A stretch of 54,221 bases of DNA, taken from assembly GCA_020249045.1 (NCBI GenBank), contig JADCGK010000124.1:1-54221 (forward strand), read 5' to 3'. The notes beneath the pieces are model-generated. The model was not told the DNA's origin, searched no databases, and was given only the letters and a program-made list of their open reading frames with translations. Source of the DNA: Azospirillum sp. (GTDB lineage Bacteria; Pseudomonadota; Alphaproteobacteria; CACIAM-22H2). Of this stretch, positions 16,819 to 25,459 are shown in pieces. Numbering within the stretch: position 1 is the first letter of the stretch; the number at the start of each line of letters is the position of its first letter. The position numbers and the translations under genes were made by a program.

Positions 16819-17443
16819 TCCGCCGCTTGAGGTCGGCCACGGCCGCATCGGGCGTGGTGTAGACGACGCGGTCCGCCAGCGCGCGCGCGGCCCGCGCCAT
16901 TGAAAACTGCCCGAGGACAAGTGCATCCACCGGCGGCAAATGCGCCGCCGCCTCGGCGATCTTGGCGTCGTGCGCGGCGCCGTCGCCCGCCTGCAGTGCC
17001 CCGAGCGCGGCCGGCACGATCCGCGCGTGGAGTTCGAGGCCGGGTCCGGCCATCGTTTGGAGTTCCTCGGTCAGCGGGGCGAGCGATCCCGCGAACGTGA
17101 CCAGCAAGCCGATTCTTTTGCCGTGCGCCAGCGCCGCGCGGAACGCGCTTTCGTTCGGCTTCAGCACCGGGATCGGCAGTTCGGCGGCGACGGCTTCGAT
17201 CGCGGGGCCGAAGGCCGAGCAGGTGAACAGGATTCCGTCCGCGCCTTGGTCGCGGGCGTAACGGCCCAGGTGGACGAAGCGCGCGATCATCGCCGGTTCG
17301 AGCGCGCCCGCCTTGGCCAAATCCGCCGAGAGCGAATCGTCGAGCAGATTGGCGACGTCCGCCTCGGGCCAGCCGCGCGCCATCGCACCCCGCGCGGGCT
17401 CGACCGAATCGCGCAACGCGTGGATCAGGAAGATGCGCGTCAT
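16796..17443 (-). CDS. Asp/Glu/hydantoin racemase-fold protein lacking the second cysteine
   Basis: The product (215 aa) has the fold signature of the Asp/Glu racemase, maleate isomerase and arylmalonate decarboxylase group. The first catalytic cysteine is present (ILFTCSAFGP, Cys75). The position of the second, normally in an LGC motif, reads VLGQFSMA, with Gln179 instead of cysteine. A two-base racemase mechanism is therefore unlikely, and isomerase, decarboxylase or another one-cysteine activity is more plausible. The ATG at 17443 overlaps the aminotransferase stop (ATGA), so the two act together. The 3' end overlaps the convergent cyclase gene by 23 bp. Confidence 0.8.
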   Translation of the reverse strand: MTRIFLIHALRDSVEPARGAMARGWPEADVANLLDDSLSADLAKAGALEPAMIARFVHLGRYARDQGADGILFTCSAFGPAIEAVAAELPIPVLKPNESAFRAALAHGKRIGLLVTFAGSLAPLTEELQTMAGPGLELHARIVPAALGALQAGDGAAHDAKIAEAAAHLPPVDALVLGQFSMARAARALADRVVYTTPDAAVADLKRRITSLRAR

Positions 17444-18768
17444 GGCGCCTCCGTCAGGGCCGCGTCGATCGCCTCGCCCAGGGCTTCGACGCAAAAATCG
17501 ATCTCGTCGGGCGCGGCGTTGTAGCGCGGGGCGAGCATCACGTGATCCCCGCGCGCGCCGTCGATCGTGCCGCCCATCGCGTAGACCAGCAAGCCGCGCG
17601 CGAAGGCCGCGCGCTTGATGCGCGCGTTGAGCGCGCGCGCGGGCGCGAACGGCGTCTTGGCGCCGCGCTCGGCGACGAACTCGATCGCCCAAAACAGCCC
17701 GCGTCCCCGGATGTCGCCGACATGGGCGTGATTGCCGAGCCGTTCGGTCAATCCCGTCTCCAGGCGCTTTCCCATCGCGCGCACGTTGGCGAGCAGATCC
17801 TCCTCGACGATCGTGCGCTGCACCGCCAACGCGGCGGCGCACGCCATCGGATGACCCAAATAGGTGTGTCCGTGCTTGAAGGCGCCCGAACCGGTTTCGA
17901 TCGCCGCGGCGACGTGCGGGGCGATCAATAGGGCGCCGATCGGCTGCGCGCCGCCGCCCAGGCCTTTGGCGATCGCCACGATGTCCGGGCGCACGTTCTC
18001 GGCCGCGTAGGCGAACGTCGTGCCGCACCGGCCCATTCCGCACATCACCTCATCGAGGATCAGAAGGATGCCGTGGCGTTTGCAGATCGCGTCGACAGCC
18101 GCGAGATAGCCGGGTACCGGCGGGGTGCATCCTTGCGTGGCGCCGCCCACCGTTTCGGCCACGAAGGCAAGGATCGTGTCCCCGCCCAGCCGCTCAACGG
18201 TCGCTTGGAATTCGGCGGCGAGTCGCGCGCCGTAGGCCTCGTCGGTTTCGTGCGCCGCGCGGCCGCGATAGGCGTAGCACGGCGATACGAACTCGGTGGG
18301 CGCCAGCAAGGGGGCGAACAATGCGCGCCGCGCCGCATTGCCGCCCACGCCCAACGCCCCCAGCGTGTTGCCGTGATAGGACTGACGCCGCGCCACGAAC
18401 CGCGTGCGCCTGTCCTCGCCGCGTTCGACCGCGTATTGCCGGGCGAGCTTCAGCGCAGCCTCCATCGCTTCCGACCCGCCCGACACGAAATAGGCCTTGG
18501 CCATCGGCGTGGGTGCTGCGGCGACCAGAAGGTCGGCAAGCGCTTCCATGGGGCCATTCGAGAAGAACGATGTGTGCGCGTAATCGAGCGCGTCGAGCTG
18601 CGCGCGCAAGGCCGCGACCACCTTCGGATGATTGTGCCCGAGGCACGAGACGGCGGCGCCGCCCGATCCGTCGTAATAGCGCTTGCCGGCGTCGTCGTGG
18701 ATATAGCCGCCTTCGGCCCGGACCGCGCGCGGCGGGGCCGCGATCCCGCGATGCAATACGTTCGACAT
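17440..18768 (-). CDS. Class III PLP-dependent aminotransferase
   Basis: A 442-residue fold-type I aminotransferase of the omega-amino-acid group. Seen: YYDGSGGAAVSCLGHNHP near residue 31, FVSGGSEAMEAALKLARQYA near 94 (phosphate cup), LLILDEVMCGMGRCG with Asp239 binding the pyridine nitrogen, and AIAKGLGGG with the PLP lysine Lys268. The start at 18768 (MSNVLHRG) fits the family; an ATG seven codons upstream is possible. It forms a two-gene operon with the racemase-fold protein. The substrate is probably an omega-amino acid, amine or beta-amino acid; sequence alone does not decide. Confidence 0.9.
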   Translation of the reverse strand: MSNVLHRGIAAPPRAVRAEGGYIHDDAGKRYYDGSGGAAVSCLGHNHPKVVAALRAQLDALDYAHTSFFSNGPMEALADLLVAAAPTPMAKAYFVSGGSEAMEAALKLARQYAVERGEDRRTRFVARRQSYHGNTLGALGVGGNAARRALFAPLLAPTEFVSPCYAYRGRAAHETDEAYGARLAAEFQATVERLGGDTILAFVAETVGGATQGCTPPVPGYLAAVDAICKRHGILLILDEVMCGMGRCGTTFAYAAENVRPDIVAIAKGLGGGAQPIGALLIAPHVAAAIETGSGAFKHGHTYLGHPMACAAALAVQRTIVEEDLLANVRAMGKRLETGLTERLGNHAHVGDIRGRGLFWAIEFVAERGAKTPFAPARALNARIKRAAFARGLLVYAMGGTIDGARGDHVMLAPRYNAAPDEIDFCVEALGEAIDAALTEAP

Positions 18769-18804
18769 GGCTTCCAATCTATCCCGCACCGGCTACAGTA
18801 CGGA

Positions 18805-20046
18805 ATGGCCATCCGTCCCGATCCGGACGATCTCGATCCGGGCGATCCGGGTTTCATCGCCGATCCGTTTCCGGCCTTGGCGCGTTTGCGCGAAGGGGCG
18901 GGCGTGCGCCGGTCGGCGGGGCTGGGCGGCTGGGTCGCCAGCCGCCACGCCGATTGCAAGGCGTTGCTGAAGGATCCGCGCTTTTCCGCCGACCGGATGA
19001 CCCCGTTTTTCGAGCATATGGGGCCGGACAAACGCGCGGGTCTCGCCACGCTCGAAAGCACGGTGCGGCGCTGGGCCGTGTTCGTCGACCCGCCCGACCA
19101 CACGCGCTTGCGTGGACTGATGAACCGCGCCTTCAATCCGCGCGCCATCGAAGCCCTGGCGCAGCGCGTCGCGCGGCGCGTGGACGATCTGATCGCCGGG
19201 TTCCGGGATCGGCGCCGCGTCGATTTCATCCGCGAATTCGCCTATCCGCTGCCCGCCACGGTGATCGCCGATCTGCTGGGCGTGCCTATCGCGGACGTGG
19301 AACTGCTCAAGCGCTGGTCGGACGAGCTGGGCGCCTTCGTGCTGACCGCGCGCGCGACGCCCGACAAATACGCCCGCGCCGAGGCCGCCGCGAAGGAGAT
19401 GCGCGATTATTTCGGCGCATTGATCGAAGCGCGGCGCGGCGCCCCGGGGGAGGACGCGGCATCCTGGTTGATCGCAGCGTCCGACCGCGAGGGGCGGCTG
19501 TCCTCCGAGGAACTGGTCGCGACATGCGTGTTGCTGCTGTTCGCCGGACACGAGACGACCACCCATCTTTTGGGCAACGGGTTGTACGCGCTGATGCGCC
19601 ATCCGGCGGAGATGGCGCGGTTGCGTGCGCGCAAGGACGAACCGGCGTTCGTGGCGACGGCCGTGGAGGAGATGCTGCGCTGGGACGGGCCGAGCCTTGC
19701 CCAAGTGCGCATCGCCGCCGAGGACGTCGATTGGAACGGCGCCCGGATCGCGAAGGGCGAACGCGTTTTCCTGATGCTGGCGGCCGCTGGCCGCGATCCG
19801 GCCGTGTTCGCCGATCCGGACCGGTTCGATCCGGGCCGCGATCCCAACCCCCATTTGGCGTTCGGCTACGGCCTGCACTTCTGCGTGGGCGCGCCGTTGG
19901 CGCGGCTGGAAGCGCGCGTTGCGTTCCCCAAATTGCTCGCCGCCTTCGCGGACATAGCACCCGTCCCGGGTGCCGTGCCCGCGTGGTCGGACAATCTCGT
20001 GGTCAGAGGTCTGCATGAACTGGAAGTGGCGCTCGCGCCTGTCTGA
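18805..20046 (+). CDS. Cytochrome P450
   Basis: A 413-residue soluble bacterial class I-type P450. Visible signatures are the I-helix oxygen-activation motif AGHETTTHL, the K-helix EMLR (ExxR) in VEEMLRWDGP, and the haem loop FGYGLHFCVGAPLARLEA with the thiolate ligand Cys360. The N-terminal DPDDLDPGDPGFIADPFPAL is typical of soluble bacterial P450s. No ferredoxin or reductase gene is adjacent, so redox partners come from elsewhere. It is divergent from the aminotransferase (36 bp between starts) and its last 32 bases overlap the next gene. Substrate unknown. Confidence 0.93.
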   Translation: MAIRPDPDDLDPGDPGFIADPFPALARLREGAGVRRSAGLGGWVASRHADCKALLKDPRFSADRMTPFFEHMGPDKRAGLATLESTVRRWAVFVDPPDHTRLRGLMNRAFNPRAIEALAQRVARRVDDLIAGFRDRRRVDFIREFAYPLPATVIADLLGVPIADVELLKRWSDELGAFVLTARATPDKYARAEAAAKEMRDYFGALIEARRGAPGEDAASWLIAASDREGRLSSEELVATCVLLLFAGHETTTHLLGNGLYALMRHPAEMARLRARKDEPAFVATAVEEMLRWDGPSLAQVRIAAEDVDWNGARIAKGERVFLMLAAAGRDPAVFADPDRFDPGRDPNPHLAFGYGLHFCVGAPLARLEARVAFPKLLAAFADIAPVPGAVPAWSDNLVVRGLHELEVALAPV

Positions 20047-21328
20047 TTGGTGGGTTCTCGCCAAAGCGACGTTGACGGTCTACGGACCCATCGCGGCATT
20101 GATCGCGGGCGGGTTCTACGCGGCGTTGATGTTCGTGGCGCCGCCGCCCCCCGACACGATCCGCTTCGCCGCCGGCGCACCGGACGGCGCCTACACCCAG
20201 TTCGCCGAGCGTTATCAACGCATCCTGGCCAAGGACGGGCTCAAGGTCGAAATCGTGCACGGTGCGGGGTCGGTCGACAATCTGCGCCGACTGACCGACG
20301 CGAACGACCCGATCGAAGCGGGCTTCATCCAAGGCGGCGTGGGTTCGGAGGAAGGCTTTCCGGGCCTCTCGGTGCTCGCGACCGTGTTCCACGAACCGGT
20401 CTGGCTGATCGTGCGCAACGATTTGGGCATGGCCAAACTCGCCGATCTGCGCGGCCGGCGCATCGCCATCGGCGGCGACGGGTCGGGCACGCAGATTCTC
20501 GCCCGGCAATTGCTGCGCGCGAACGGCCTGGACGTCGCGCGCGACACGATCGCCCTGGCGTTGGGCACGCAAGCGGCGATGGCCGCTTTGCGCGAGGACC
20601 GGATCGACGCGGCATTCGTGGTTTCCGCGCTACCGCCCGCCGAATTGCCCGACATGCTGGCCGACGGCCGCTTCCGCCTCAATTCGTTCCGTCGGCACGA
20701 GGCCTACAAGTACAATTTCCCGTTCCTCGCCTCGGTGGTCCTGCCCGGCGGCGGTCTCGATCTCGCACGCGATCTGCCCGGCGAGGATACGATCCTGGTG
20801 GCGCCGGTCGCCCAACTCGTCGTCCGCGAGGATTTGCATCCCGCCCTGGTCCAGCAATTGATGAAGGCCGCCAAAGAGGTACATGGCGGCCGGCAGTTGT
20901 TTTCGCCGGCGGGCACATTCCCATCGCTGCGCTATCTCGATTTCGAGCCGCATCCGGACTCCGAGCGTCTGGTCGAGCGCGGCCCCGACGTGATCGCGCG
21001 CTATTTGCCGTTCGGCTGGGCGGTCTTCGTCGAGCGCACGCTGGTCATGCTGATCCCGTTGCTGACCTTGACGATCCCGCTGCTGCGGTTGGCACCGCCG
21101 GTCTATCGCTGGCAGGTCCGGGCCAAGATTTTCCGCTGGTACAAGCGCCTGCGTACCCTGGAAATGCGCATGCTGACCGAGAACGATCCGGCCGCGAAGG
21201 ACGCCTACCGCGCGGAACTGCTCGAAATCGAGCGCGCGGTGGAGTCCTTGAAGCTGCCGCACGCCTATGACGATGCGCTTTATCAGCTGCGCACGCATAT
21301 CCGTTTCGTCCGGGATCGGCTCGCCTGA
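20015..21328 (+). CDS. TAXI-family solute-binding protein with C-terminal membrane helix
   Basis: The product (437 aa) resembles the TRAP-associated extracytoplasmic immunogenic (TAXI) binding proteins: FAAGAPDGAYTQFAERYQRI, the GSVDNLRRLTD strand, and GRRIAIGGDGSGTQILARQL. It is anchored by an N-terminal helix (about 20-41) and has a second hydrophobic segment near 337-360 followed by a charged cytoplasmic tail with helical potential. This anchored architecture differs from free TRAP binding proteins, and no DctM/DctQ-like permease gene is adjacent. A sensing or tethered-delivery role is possible. The start at 20015 lies inside the P450 gene; the P450 C-terminus and the TAXI anchor are both good, so the overlap is probably real. 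Confidence 0.8.
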   Translation: MNWKWRSRLSDWWVLAKATLTVYGPIAALIAGGFYAALMFVAPPPPDTIRFAAGAPDGAYTQFAERYQRILAKDGLKVEIVHGAGSVDNLRRLTDANDPIEAGFIQGGVGSEEGFPGLSVLATVFHEPVWLIVRNDLGMAKLADLRGRRIAIGGDGSGTQILARQLLRANGLDVARDTIALALGTQAAMAALREDRIDAAFVVSALPPAELPDMLADGRFRLNSFRRHEAYKYNFPFLASVVLPGGGLDLARDLPGEDTILVAPVAQLVVREDLHPALVQQLMKAAKEVHGGRQLFSPAGTFPSLRYLDFEPHPDSERLVERGPDVIARYLPFGWAVFVERTLVMLIPLLTLTIPLLRLAPPVYRWQVRAKIFRWYKRLRTLEMRMLTENDPAAKDAYRAELLEIERAVESLKLPHAYDDALYQLRTHIRFVRDRLA

Positions 21329-21460
21329 CCAGTTTTATCCCATGTGAATCAAAGGGTTCCATCTTTTTTACCAATTCCGCGCGCGTGTTAAGCTCCGAGT
21401 AAGCCCAACGGCCTTAAATGGCCGAGCCTGAAACGGGGCCTACAACGACCGGAGTCGACC

Positions 21461-24181
21461 ATGGACGATCTGCTGCGAGACTTCCTGACCGAGACCAACG
21501 AAAATCTCGGCACGCTCGATACCGAGCTCGTGAAGCTCGAGCAGAACCCCAACGATCCGGCGCTGGTCTCCAGCATTTTCCGGATCATGCACACGATCAA
21601 AGGCACGTGCGGCTTCTTGGGCTTGCCGCGCCTGGAGAAGGTGGCGCATGCGGGCGAGAACGTGCTCGGCAAGATCCGCGACAAGGAGCTTGTCGCCGAT
21701 TCCAATGCGGTGACGCTGATCCTCGAATCCATCGACCGGATCAAAAGCCTGCTCTCGGTGCTCGAGCAGACCGAGGCCGAGCCCGAGGGCGAGGACGGCG
21801 ATCTGATCGCGCGTCTGAACGAATTCGCCGCTGGCAAGCCCGCGGGCGCGGCGCCCGTCGCCGCCCCGGCTGCGGCCGTCCCCCTCCAGGCCCTCGCGCC
21901 GACGCCGTCGGCCGAACCCGAACCCGACGAGCATGGCTTCGTGCCGGTGCCCGCCCACAAGACCGCCGCCGTCGCCGATGCGATCGCGTCCCAAAAGGCC
22001 GCGATGCCGGCGCCCGTGACGCCGCCCCCGGCCCCCGTCGCCGCGGCGCCCAAGCCGCCGGTCCCCGCCGCTCAAGCGTCCAAGCCGCCCGCCGCCAAGG
22101 CGGAATCGCCCGCGGCCGCCGCGGAATCGGCCGTCGCCGCCTCGTCGATCCGCGTCAATGTCGACGTGCTCGAAAACCTGATGACGATGGTGTCCGAGCT
22201 CGTCCTGACGCGAAACCAGTTGCTCCAAATCCTGCGCTCGCAGAAGGACAGCGAGTTCGCGGCACCCTTGCAGCGCCTCAACCACGTGACCTCGGAGCTG
22301 CAGGAAGGCGTCATGAAGACGCGTATGCAGCCCATCGGCAACGCCTGGTCGAAGCTGCCGCGTCTGATCCGCGATCTCAGCCACGAACTGGGCAAGAAGA
22401 TCGACCTGCAGATGCACGGTCAGGAGACCGAGCTCGACCGGCAGGTTCTCGAACTCATCAAGGACCCGCTGACCCATCTGGTGCGCAACTGCGCCGACCA
22501 CGGCTTGGAGCCGCCGGACGAGCGCAAGGCCGCCGGTAAGCCCGAGACCGGTAAGGTGATCCTGAACGCCTTCCACGAGGGCGGGCACATCATCATCGAG
22601 ATCAAGGACGACGGCCGCGGTCTCAACATCGACAAGATCAAGCAAAAGGCGCTGCAGAACGGCATCGCGACCGACGCCGAACTCGCCGCCATGCCCGACC
22701 AGCAGGTCGCGCAGTTCATCTTCGCCGCCGGCTTCTCGACGGCCGCCCAGGTCACCTCGGTCTCCGGCCGCGGCGTGGGCATGGACGTCGTGCGCACGAA
22801 CATCGAGAAGATCGGCGGCACCGTCGAACTCAAGTTCCAGCGCGGCAAGGGCACGGCCTTCGTCATCAAGATCCCGCTGACGCTGGCGATCGTCTCGGCG
22901 CTGATCGTCGAGTGCTCGGGCGAACGCTTCGCGATCCCGCAGATCAGCGTGCTCGAACTCGTCCGCGGCCAGGCCAACAGCGATACGACGATCGAACGCG
23001 TCAACGATGCGCCGTTCCTGCGCCTGCGCAACCGCCTGCTGCCGCTGGTGTCGCTGCACGACACGTTGCGCCTGGGCGAAACGCGCAAGCAGGAGGAGGA
23101 CAAGAGCTTCATCGTCGTCACCCAGGTGGGCAACTACACGTTCGGCATCATGGTCGACCGCGTGTTCGACACCGAGGAAATCGTCGTGAAGCCGGTGGCC
23201 CCGATCCTGCGCGACGTGCCGATGTTCTCGGGCAACACGATCCTGGGCGACGGGTCGGTGATCATGATCCTCGATCCCAACGGAATCGCGGCGGGCTCGG
23301 GCGCTTCGGCGGCCACGATGTCGGAAAACCAAGCTGCGCAGGCCGCGGCCGAAGGTTCGGCGCGCGAGGCCGAACGCATCGCGCTGCTCGTCTTCCGCGC
23401 GGGCGGCAACGCGCCCAAGGCGGTGCCGCTGTCGCTGATCGCGCGTCTGGAGGAAACCGACGCTGGGCAGATCGAATATTCCGACGGCAAGCCCGTGCTG
23501 CAGTATCGCGGCAAGCTCATGCCGCTCGTCACGATCGACGCGTCCTACCCGATCCGTTCGGAAGGCCGCCAGCCGATCCTGGTCTTCGCCGACCGGAACC
23601 GGAACATGGGCCTGCTGGTCGACGAAATCGTCGATATCGTCGAGGAGCGCCTCGCGATCGAAATGAACAACGCGCGCCCCGGCATGGTGGGCTCGGCGAT
23701 CATCTCGGGCAAAGCGACCGACGTCATCGACACGGCGCATTACCTCTCGCAGGCCTTCGGCGATTGGTTCGGCAAGGCCGACGCGCCGTTCGGCGGCGTG
23801 GCGTCGCGCAGCCTGCTGCTGGTCGACGACAGTCCGTTCTTCCGCAATCTGCTCCAGCCGATCCTGCAGGTCGCCGGCTACGACGTGACGACGGCGGAAA
23901 CCGCGGCCCAGGCGCTTGGCCTGTGCGAAGCGGGCCGCGAGTTCGACGTGATCGTGTCGGATATCGAGATGCCCGGCATGTCGGGTTTCGACTTCGCCGA
24001 GGCGCTGCGCCGGTCGGAGAGGTTCCGCGAAACGCCGATCCTGGCGCTGTCCTCGCACACGCATCCCGCGGACATCGAGCGGGCGCGGCGGGTCGGCTTC
24101 ACCGATTTCATCCCCAAGCTCGACCGCGAGGGCCTGCTCGCCTCGCTGTCGGAACTCGGCGCCCGCTCGGCGGCCGAGTAG
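21461..24181 (+). CDS. cheA: Hybrid chemotaxis histidine kinase CheA with duplicated CheW-like domain and REC
   Basis: A 906-residue CheA. Order: Hpt (about 1-105, phospho-acceptor His44 in IMHTIKGTCGFLG), a Pro/Ala-rich linker (about 120-228) where a CheY-binding P2 domain would be expected but is not evident, the P3 dimerisation helix pair (about 229-290), and HATPase (HLVRNCADHGLE N-box, IKDDGRGLN, GRGVGMDVV). A CheW domain (about 485-615), a second CheW-like segment (about 635-775) and a C-terminal receiver with Asp790 and phospho-acceptor Asp834 in VSDIEMPG complete it. It starts an operon with cheW and a PAS gene. No cheR, cheB or receptor gene is in the window. Confidence 0.93.
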   Translation: MDDLLRDFLTETNENLGTLDTELVKLEQNPNDPALVSSIFRIMHTIKGTCGFLGLPRLEKVAHAGENVLGKIRDKELVADSNAVTLILESIDRIKSLLSVLEQTEAEPEGEDGDLIARLNEFAAGKPAGAAPVAAPAAAVPLQALAPTPSAEPEPDEHGFVPVPAHKTAAVADAIASQKAAMPAPVTPPPAPVAAAPKPPVPAAQASKPPAAKAESPAAAAESAVAASSIRVNVDVLENLMTMVSELVLTRNQLLQILRSQKDSEFAAPLQRLNHVTSELQEGVMKTRMQPIGNAWSKLPRLIRDLSHELGKKIDLQMHGQETELDRQVLELIKDPLTHLVRNCADHGLEPPDERKAAGKPETGKVILNAFHEGGHIIIEIKDDGRGLNIDKIKQKALQNGIATDAELAAMPDQQVAQFIFAAGFSTAAQVTSVSGRGVGMDVVRTNIEKIGGTVELKFQRGKGTAFVIKIPLTLAIVSALIVECSGERFAIPQISVLELVRGQANSDTTIERVNDAPFLRLRNRLLPLVSLHDTLRLGETRKQEEDKSFIVVTQVGNYTFGIMVDRVFDTEEIVVKPVAPILRDVPMFSGNTILGDGSVIMILDPNGIAAGSGASAATMSENQAAQAAAEGSAREAERIALLVFRAGGNAPKAVPLSLIARLEETDAGQIEYSDGKPVLQYRGKLMPLVTIDASYPIRSEGRQPILVFADRNRNMGLLVDEIVDIVEERLAIEMNNARPGMVGSAIISGKATDVIDTAHYLSQAFGDWFGKADAPFGGVASRSLLLVDDSPFFRNLLQPILQVAGYDVTTAETAAQALGLCEAGREFDVIVSDIEMPGMSGFDFAEALRRSERFRETPILALSSHTHPADIERARRVGFTDFIPKLDREGLLASLSELGARSAAE

Positions 24182-24200
24182 GCCGGAAAGGAACGCTGCA

Positions 24201-24710
24201 ATGTCGAATCTCCCCGTGCCCTCGATGACCGACGGGACCGACGTCGCGAAATTCGGCGGCGGTGCCGCCAACGATTTCGTGACGATGACCGTGGCCGATC
24301 AGCTGTTCGGCATTCCCGTGCTGACCGTGCAGGACGTGCTGGGACCCCAGCGCATCACGCGCATTCCCTTGGCGCCGCCCGAGGTCGCCGGCGCGCTGAA
24401 CTTGCGCGGACGCATCGTCACCGCGATCGACGTCCGTCGCCGTTTGGGGCTCGCGAAGCGCGAGACCGACAAGGTCAACATGAACGTGGTCGTCGACCAC
24501 AAGGGCGAACTCTACGCCCTGATCGTCGACAACGTGGGCGAGGTTCTGTCGCTCCAGGCGGACGCCTACGAACGCAATCCCGCGACGCTCGATCCGCGCT
24601 GGCGCGAAGTGTCGGGCGGCATCTATCGCCTGAAGGGCAAGCTGCTGGTCGTGCTCGAAGTCGCCCGGCTGCTCGATTTCAAGCCCAAGCGCGGCGCCGA
24701 GGCCGCTTGA
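24201..24710 (+). CDS. cheW: Chemotaxis coupling protein CheW
   Basis: The product (169 aa) is a single CheW domain that links receptors to CheA. Seen: TVADQLFGIPVLTVQDVLGP, PEVAGALNLRGRIVTAIDVR and ALIVDNVGEVLSL, all standard CheW strands. A ribosome binding site (ggaaagg) lies just upstream. It follows cheA by 19 bp and precedes the PAS gene, so all three are probably co-transcribed. Confidence 0.93.
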   Translation: MSNLPVPSMTDGTDVAKFGGGAANDFVTMTVADQLFGIPVLTVQDVLGPQRITRIPLAPPEVAGALNLRGRIVTAIDVRRRLGLAKRETDKVNMNVVVDHKGELYALIVDNVGEVLSLQADAYERNPATLDPRWREVSGGIYRLKGKLLVVLEVARLLDFKPKRGAEAA

Positions 24711-24756
24711 GGCGCCGCGCCCGCGCGCTTAAGCTGGCGCGCGGAAAGGCGGACCG

Positions 24757-25443
24757 ATGGCGCAGGCGGAAACCTTCGAAACGGGCGGCGGCATCGCCGT
24801 CGTCGAACTGCCGGGCGGCGACGCGGGCAAGGCGCGTCTCGTTTGGGGCGATGCGTTGTTCCACGCGGAATTCCCCGACGCGCGCGGCGGGGCCGCATGC
24901 GCTTTGGGCGACGATCCGCTCGCGCGCGGCAAATTCGCCGCTGCTTTGAACGCGCTGGCGCCCGGTGCGACCGCCGCGGTGGCGTGCGAGGGCGATTGGC
25001 TGTTCGGGCGCGACGTGGTGGGCATCCTGCGTGCGGCCCGGTTGGGCCCGACGACTTGGCTGCTGAGCTTTCCCTTCGCCGCCGATTCCGCGGCCGACGC
25101 CCAAGAATCGCGGATCGCCGACGCGCTCGACGGTCTGCCCATCGCGGTCGCGATTTGCGCGGCCGACGAAGCGGGCCGCATCATGTGGATCAACGAAGCA
25201 TTCCGCCAGTTGATGGGCGGGGCGGATTTCGACCTGATCGGCACGCCGATCGGCGAACGCCTTGCGATGCCGGGCACCTACGCCACGGTTCTGGCGGCCA
25301 CGGGCCCGTTCGTGCCCAGCGTGCCGTTCCCGACCGCGATCAAGACGCTCGACGGCATGATGTCGCCGGCGATGATTTCGGCCAAGCGCGGGACGTTCCG
25401 GGGCGAAGCGGTCGCGACCGTTTGCCTCGCGCGCGGGATCTGA
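24757..25443 (+). CDS. PAS domain-containing protein, unknown function
   Basis: A 228-residue cytoplasmic protein. The C-terminal half (about 120-225) looks like a PAS domain: LDGLPIAVAICAADEAGRIM then WINEAFRQLMGGADFDLIGT. The N-terminal half (about 8-115) is a shorter, Ala/Gly-rich domain of the kind that could be a degenerate PAS. There is no output domain, so it would act through protein contacts. Lying 46 bp after cheW, it may feed a redox or ligand signal to CheA; this is inference from position. Confidence 0.6.
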   Translation: MAQAETFETGGGIAVVELPGGDAGKARLVWGDALFHAEFPDARGGAACALGDDPLARGKFAAALNALAPGATAAVACEGDWLFGRDVVGILRAARLGPTTWLLSFPFAADSAADAQESRIADALDGLPIAVAICAADEAGRIMWINEAFRQLMGGADFDLIGTPIGERLAMPGTYATVLAATGPFVPSVPFPTAIKTLDGMMSPAMISAKRGTFRGEAVATVCLARGI

Positions 25444-25459
25444 AGCGCCCGGGCGGGCC

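Noticed and set aside
21409-21424. Inverted repeat CGGCC-TTAAAT-GGCCG in the cheA leader
   Set aside because: Only a 5-bp stem; likely by chance in GC-rich DNA and no promoter element aligns with it.
21440-24271. A 943-codon open frame antisense to cheA
   Set aside because: Low-complexity Arg/Gly/Asp-rich product with no domain; the sense strand encodes a full CheA.
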